Source: Streptomyces sp. H27-H1
GTDB lineage: Bacteria > Actinomycetota > Actinomycetes > Streptomycetales > Streptomycetaceae
Length of the DNA: 64,000 nt
NCBI RefSeq assembly: GCF_026627445.1
Contig: NZ_JAPNLJ010000002.1
Coordinates: 265,677-329,676 of the forward strand
Direction of reading: 5' to 3'
Numbering within the stretch: position 1 is the stretch's first letter; the number at the start of each line of letters is the position of its first letter. Below, piece after piece: positions 62,484 to 64,000 of the stretch. The notes under the pieces are model-generated. The model made no database searches. It saw only the letters and a list, made by a program, of their open reading frames with translations, and was not told the DNA's origin. Both the position numbers and the translations under genes were made by a program.

Positions 62484-64000
62484 CTACGAGGCCCGGTGGA
62501 CGACGTCCCCGGCGACCACGACCACCTGCGCCACCGTCCCCGGGATCCGGTCCGGGGCCACCGCGAGGATGTCCCGGGACAGGATCACGAAGTCGGCCGC
62601 CTTGCCGACGGTGAGGGAACCGCGCTCGTCTTCGAGGAAGTTGGCGTAGGCGGAGCCCATCGTGTAGCCGTACACGGCCGTGCGCGCGTCCACCGTCTCC
62701 TGCTCCTGCCACGGCTCGCCGCCACCCAGGGGGCGCCGGGTCATCGCCGTGTAGATGCCGATCATCGGGTCCATCTCGGCGACGTTCCAGTCGCTGGAGA
62801 AGGCCAGTACCGCCCCCGCCTCGGCGAGGCTGCGCATGGGCCACGCCTTGTGCCAGCGGCCCTCCCCCACGTTCTCCGCCCAGTCCTGGCCCGGGCCGGC
62901 GATCTCCGGCGCGCAGTGCCGGGGCTGCATGCAGGCCACCACCCCGAGCTGCTCGAAGCGCGGTACGTCCTCGGGGTCCAAACATTCCACGTGCACCACC
63001 TGGTGCCGGGCGTCGCGCGGCCCGTTCACCGCCCGCGCGTGCTCGACGGCGTCGAGGACGGTACGGATGCCCCGGTCGCCGGTGGCGTGGACGAAGCACT
63101 GGAATCCGCGTGCGTCCAGCCGGGCGAGGAGCTCCGCGAACTCCTCCGCCGGGTAGAAGGTGTCGCCCCGGTGGGAGCCGCAGCCGGTGTAGGGCTCGAG
63201 CAGTGCGGCCGTGCGCGGCTCCACCACGTCGTCGATGTAGAGCTTGAGGGGGCCGACCCGGAACCGGTCTCCCGAGTGCACCCGGGCCGCCGCCTCGAAG
63301 TGGTCGAGGTCCTCCTCGGTCGTACCGCGCGGGTGGAACAGTGCGGCGACGATCCGGGAGCGCAGCCGGCCCTCGGCGCGTGCCCGGTCGTAGAGTTCGA
63401 GGTCGTCCAGGGAGTTCTGCGGTTCCACGACCGTGGTGATGCCGAAGCGGATCGCATCGTCGAGGCTCTGGGCGAGGCGCCCGTACTGCCGGTCCGGGGA
63501 GGCCCACGGCACGCCCAGGTCGCGCAGGGCCCGGTGGCCGTCGCGGGACAGCCCCTTGATGGCGAAGTCCTTGACGAATCCGGTGGGTTCACCGGTCTCG
63601 GGGTCCACCGCGGCCGTGCCGAAGGGGAGGTCGGTACGGTCCTTCGCGACTCCGAGGCGGCGCATCGCCGCCGTGTTCAGCCAGGCCGTGTGGACGTCGT
63701 AGGAGAGCACGATCGCGGGGGTGTCCCCGGTGACCGGGTCCAGGTCGGCGGCGGTGGGCATGCGCCCGCCGGGGATCGCGGAGTAGTCGAAGGCCTCGGC
63801 CTCGACCCACTCCGCGTCCGGGTTGGCCTCCCGCCACGCGCCGATCCGGTCGAGGATGGCGTCGAGGGTCCGCACCCCCGCGAGCTGCACGCACGCGTCG
63901 TCGGAGCCGAGCCGGACGTGGTTGTGGGCGTCGATGAACCCCGGCAGCACGAGCCGGCCGCCCGCGTCGATCCGCTCGGTGTCCGGGCCCGACCAGTCGG
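62484..64000 (-). CDS. Amidohydrolase (YtcJ/NfdA-like), partial at the window edge
   Basis: This amidohydrolase_3-family protein lacks its first residues: the frame is open to the right edge (DAGGRLVLPGFIDAHNHV is readable upstream of a GTG at 63950). Metal ligands are in DAHNHV, FVHATGDRGI and HVECLD, with the terminal Asp in FSSDWN. The family hydrolyses N-acyl or N-formyl amides. The visible part is about 505 residues, close to full length. Confidence 0.9.
   Translation of the reverse strand, partial: DWSGPDTERIDAGGRLVLPGFIDAHNHVRLGSDDACVQLAGVRTLDAILDRIGAWREANPDAEWVEAEAFDYSAIPGGRMPTAADLDPVTGDTPAIVLSYDVHTAWLNTAAMRRLGVAKDRTDLPFGTAAVDPETGEPTGFVKDFAIKGLSRDGHRALRDLGVPWASPDRQYGRLAQSLDDAIRFGITTVVEPQNSLDDLELYDRARAEGRLRSRIVAALFHPRGTTEEDLDHFEAAARVHSGDRFRVGPLKLYIDDVVEPRTAALLEPYTGCGSHRGDTFYPAEEFAELLARLDARGFQCFVHATGDRGIRTVLDAVEHARAVNGPRDARHQVVHVECLDPEDVPRFEQLGVVACMQPRHCAPEIAGPGQDWAENVGEGRWHKAWPMRSLAEAGAVLAFSSDWNVAEMDPMIGIYTAMTRRPLGGGEPWQEQETVDARTAVYGYTMGSAYANFLEDERGSLTVGKAADFVILSRDILAVAPDRIPGTVAQVVVVAGDVVHRAS

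Overview
The window is chromosomal DNA from a Streptomyces or close relative. The sequence is very GC-rich with strong G/C third-position bias. The gene set is typical of the genus: SoxR, homogentisate dioxygenase, a GDSL lipase, an AA10 polysaccharide monooxygenase with an LAETG anchor, a DrrAB-like exporter, many TetR regulators, 4-bp ATGA/GTGA operon overlaps and several apparently leaderless promoters. No rRNA, tRNA, CRISPR array, prophage or intact insertion sequence was found. Most of it looks like ordinary chromosome-core housekeeping and catabolism.

Layout. (1) 1-13.7 kb: Nudix hydrolase, two DUF202 membrane proteins, a histidine-rich metal-binding protein and a metallo-beta-lactamase-fold enzyme. 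Then comes an acyl-CoA catabolic block: an APH-like kinase with an acyl-CoA dehydrogenase, and an SDR-acyl-CoA ligase-TetR operon on the other strand. Both ends of this block carry matching TetR-type operators. An acetate transporter, a MerR/ene-reductase pair, a NamZ-type muramidase and an alpha/beta hydrolase follow. (2) 13.8-26.3 kb: a zinc-ribbon protein coupled to a degenerate BKACE-like protein, SoxR, then a second acyl/alcohol catabolism block (MaoC, TetR, YiaA, acyl-CoA dehydrogenase, TetR, alcohol and aldehyde dehydrogenases), a CitMHS transporter and a molybdopterin oxidoreductase. Two further operator families can be read here. (3) 26.8-37 kb: an EntE-like protein that has lost its catalytic motifs, a TetR, a tightly overlapping operon (beta-helix protein, cupredoxin-like protein, Pro-rich ORF, polytopic membrane protein), hmgA with its GntR gene, and a small acidic repeat protein. 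(4) 37-47 kb: a type-ISP-like protein, a TetR-controlled ABC exporter, PadR/HAAS, a CaiB CoA-transferase, a Ser/Thr kinase and an SGNH lipase. (5) 46.8-55.6 kb: AAA/DUF5925 ATPase, nitrobindin-like protein, GntR/GNAT, DUF402, HIT, the LPMO, a secreted lipase, DUF3533 and a second acetate transporter. (6) 55.6-64 kb: an AAA ATPase gene broken inside its P-loop by a short palindromic element; a three-gene system (483-aa protein, MoxR ATPase, HExxH/vWA protein); an IS630 remnant beside a cargo-like gene; and an amidohydrolase running off the right edge.

How it works together. Two blocks look built for degrading acyl-CoA or alcohol substrates, each with its own TetR regulators, and the operators predict which distant genes belong to each regulon. 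The most unusual items are the P-loop insertion, the MoxR/vWA three-gene system, the beta-helix/cupredoxin operon, the dead EntE-like protein and a recurring pattern of short tandem repeats that begin at stop codons. All assignments come from reading motifs by eye; no database search was run.
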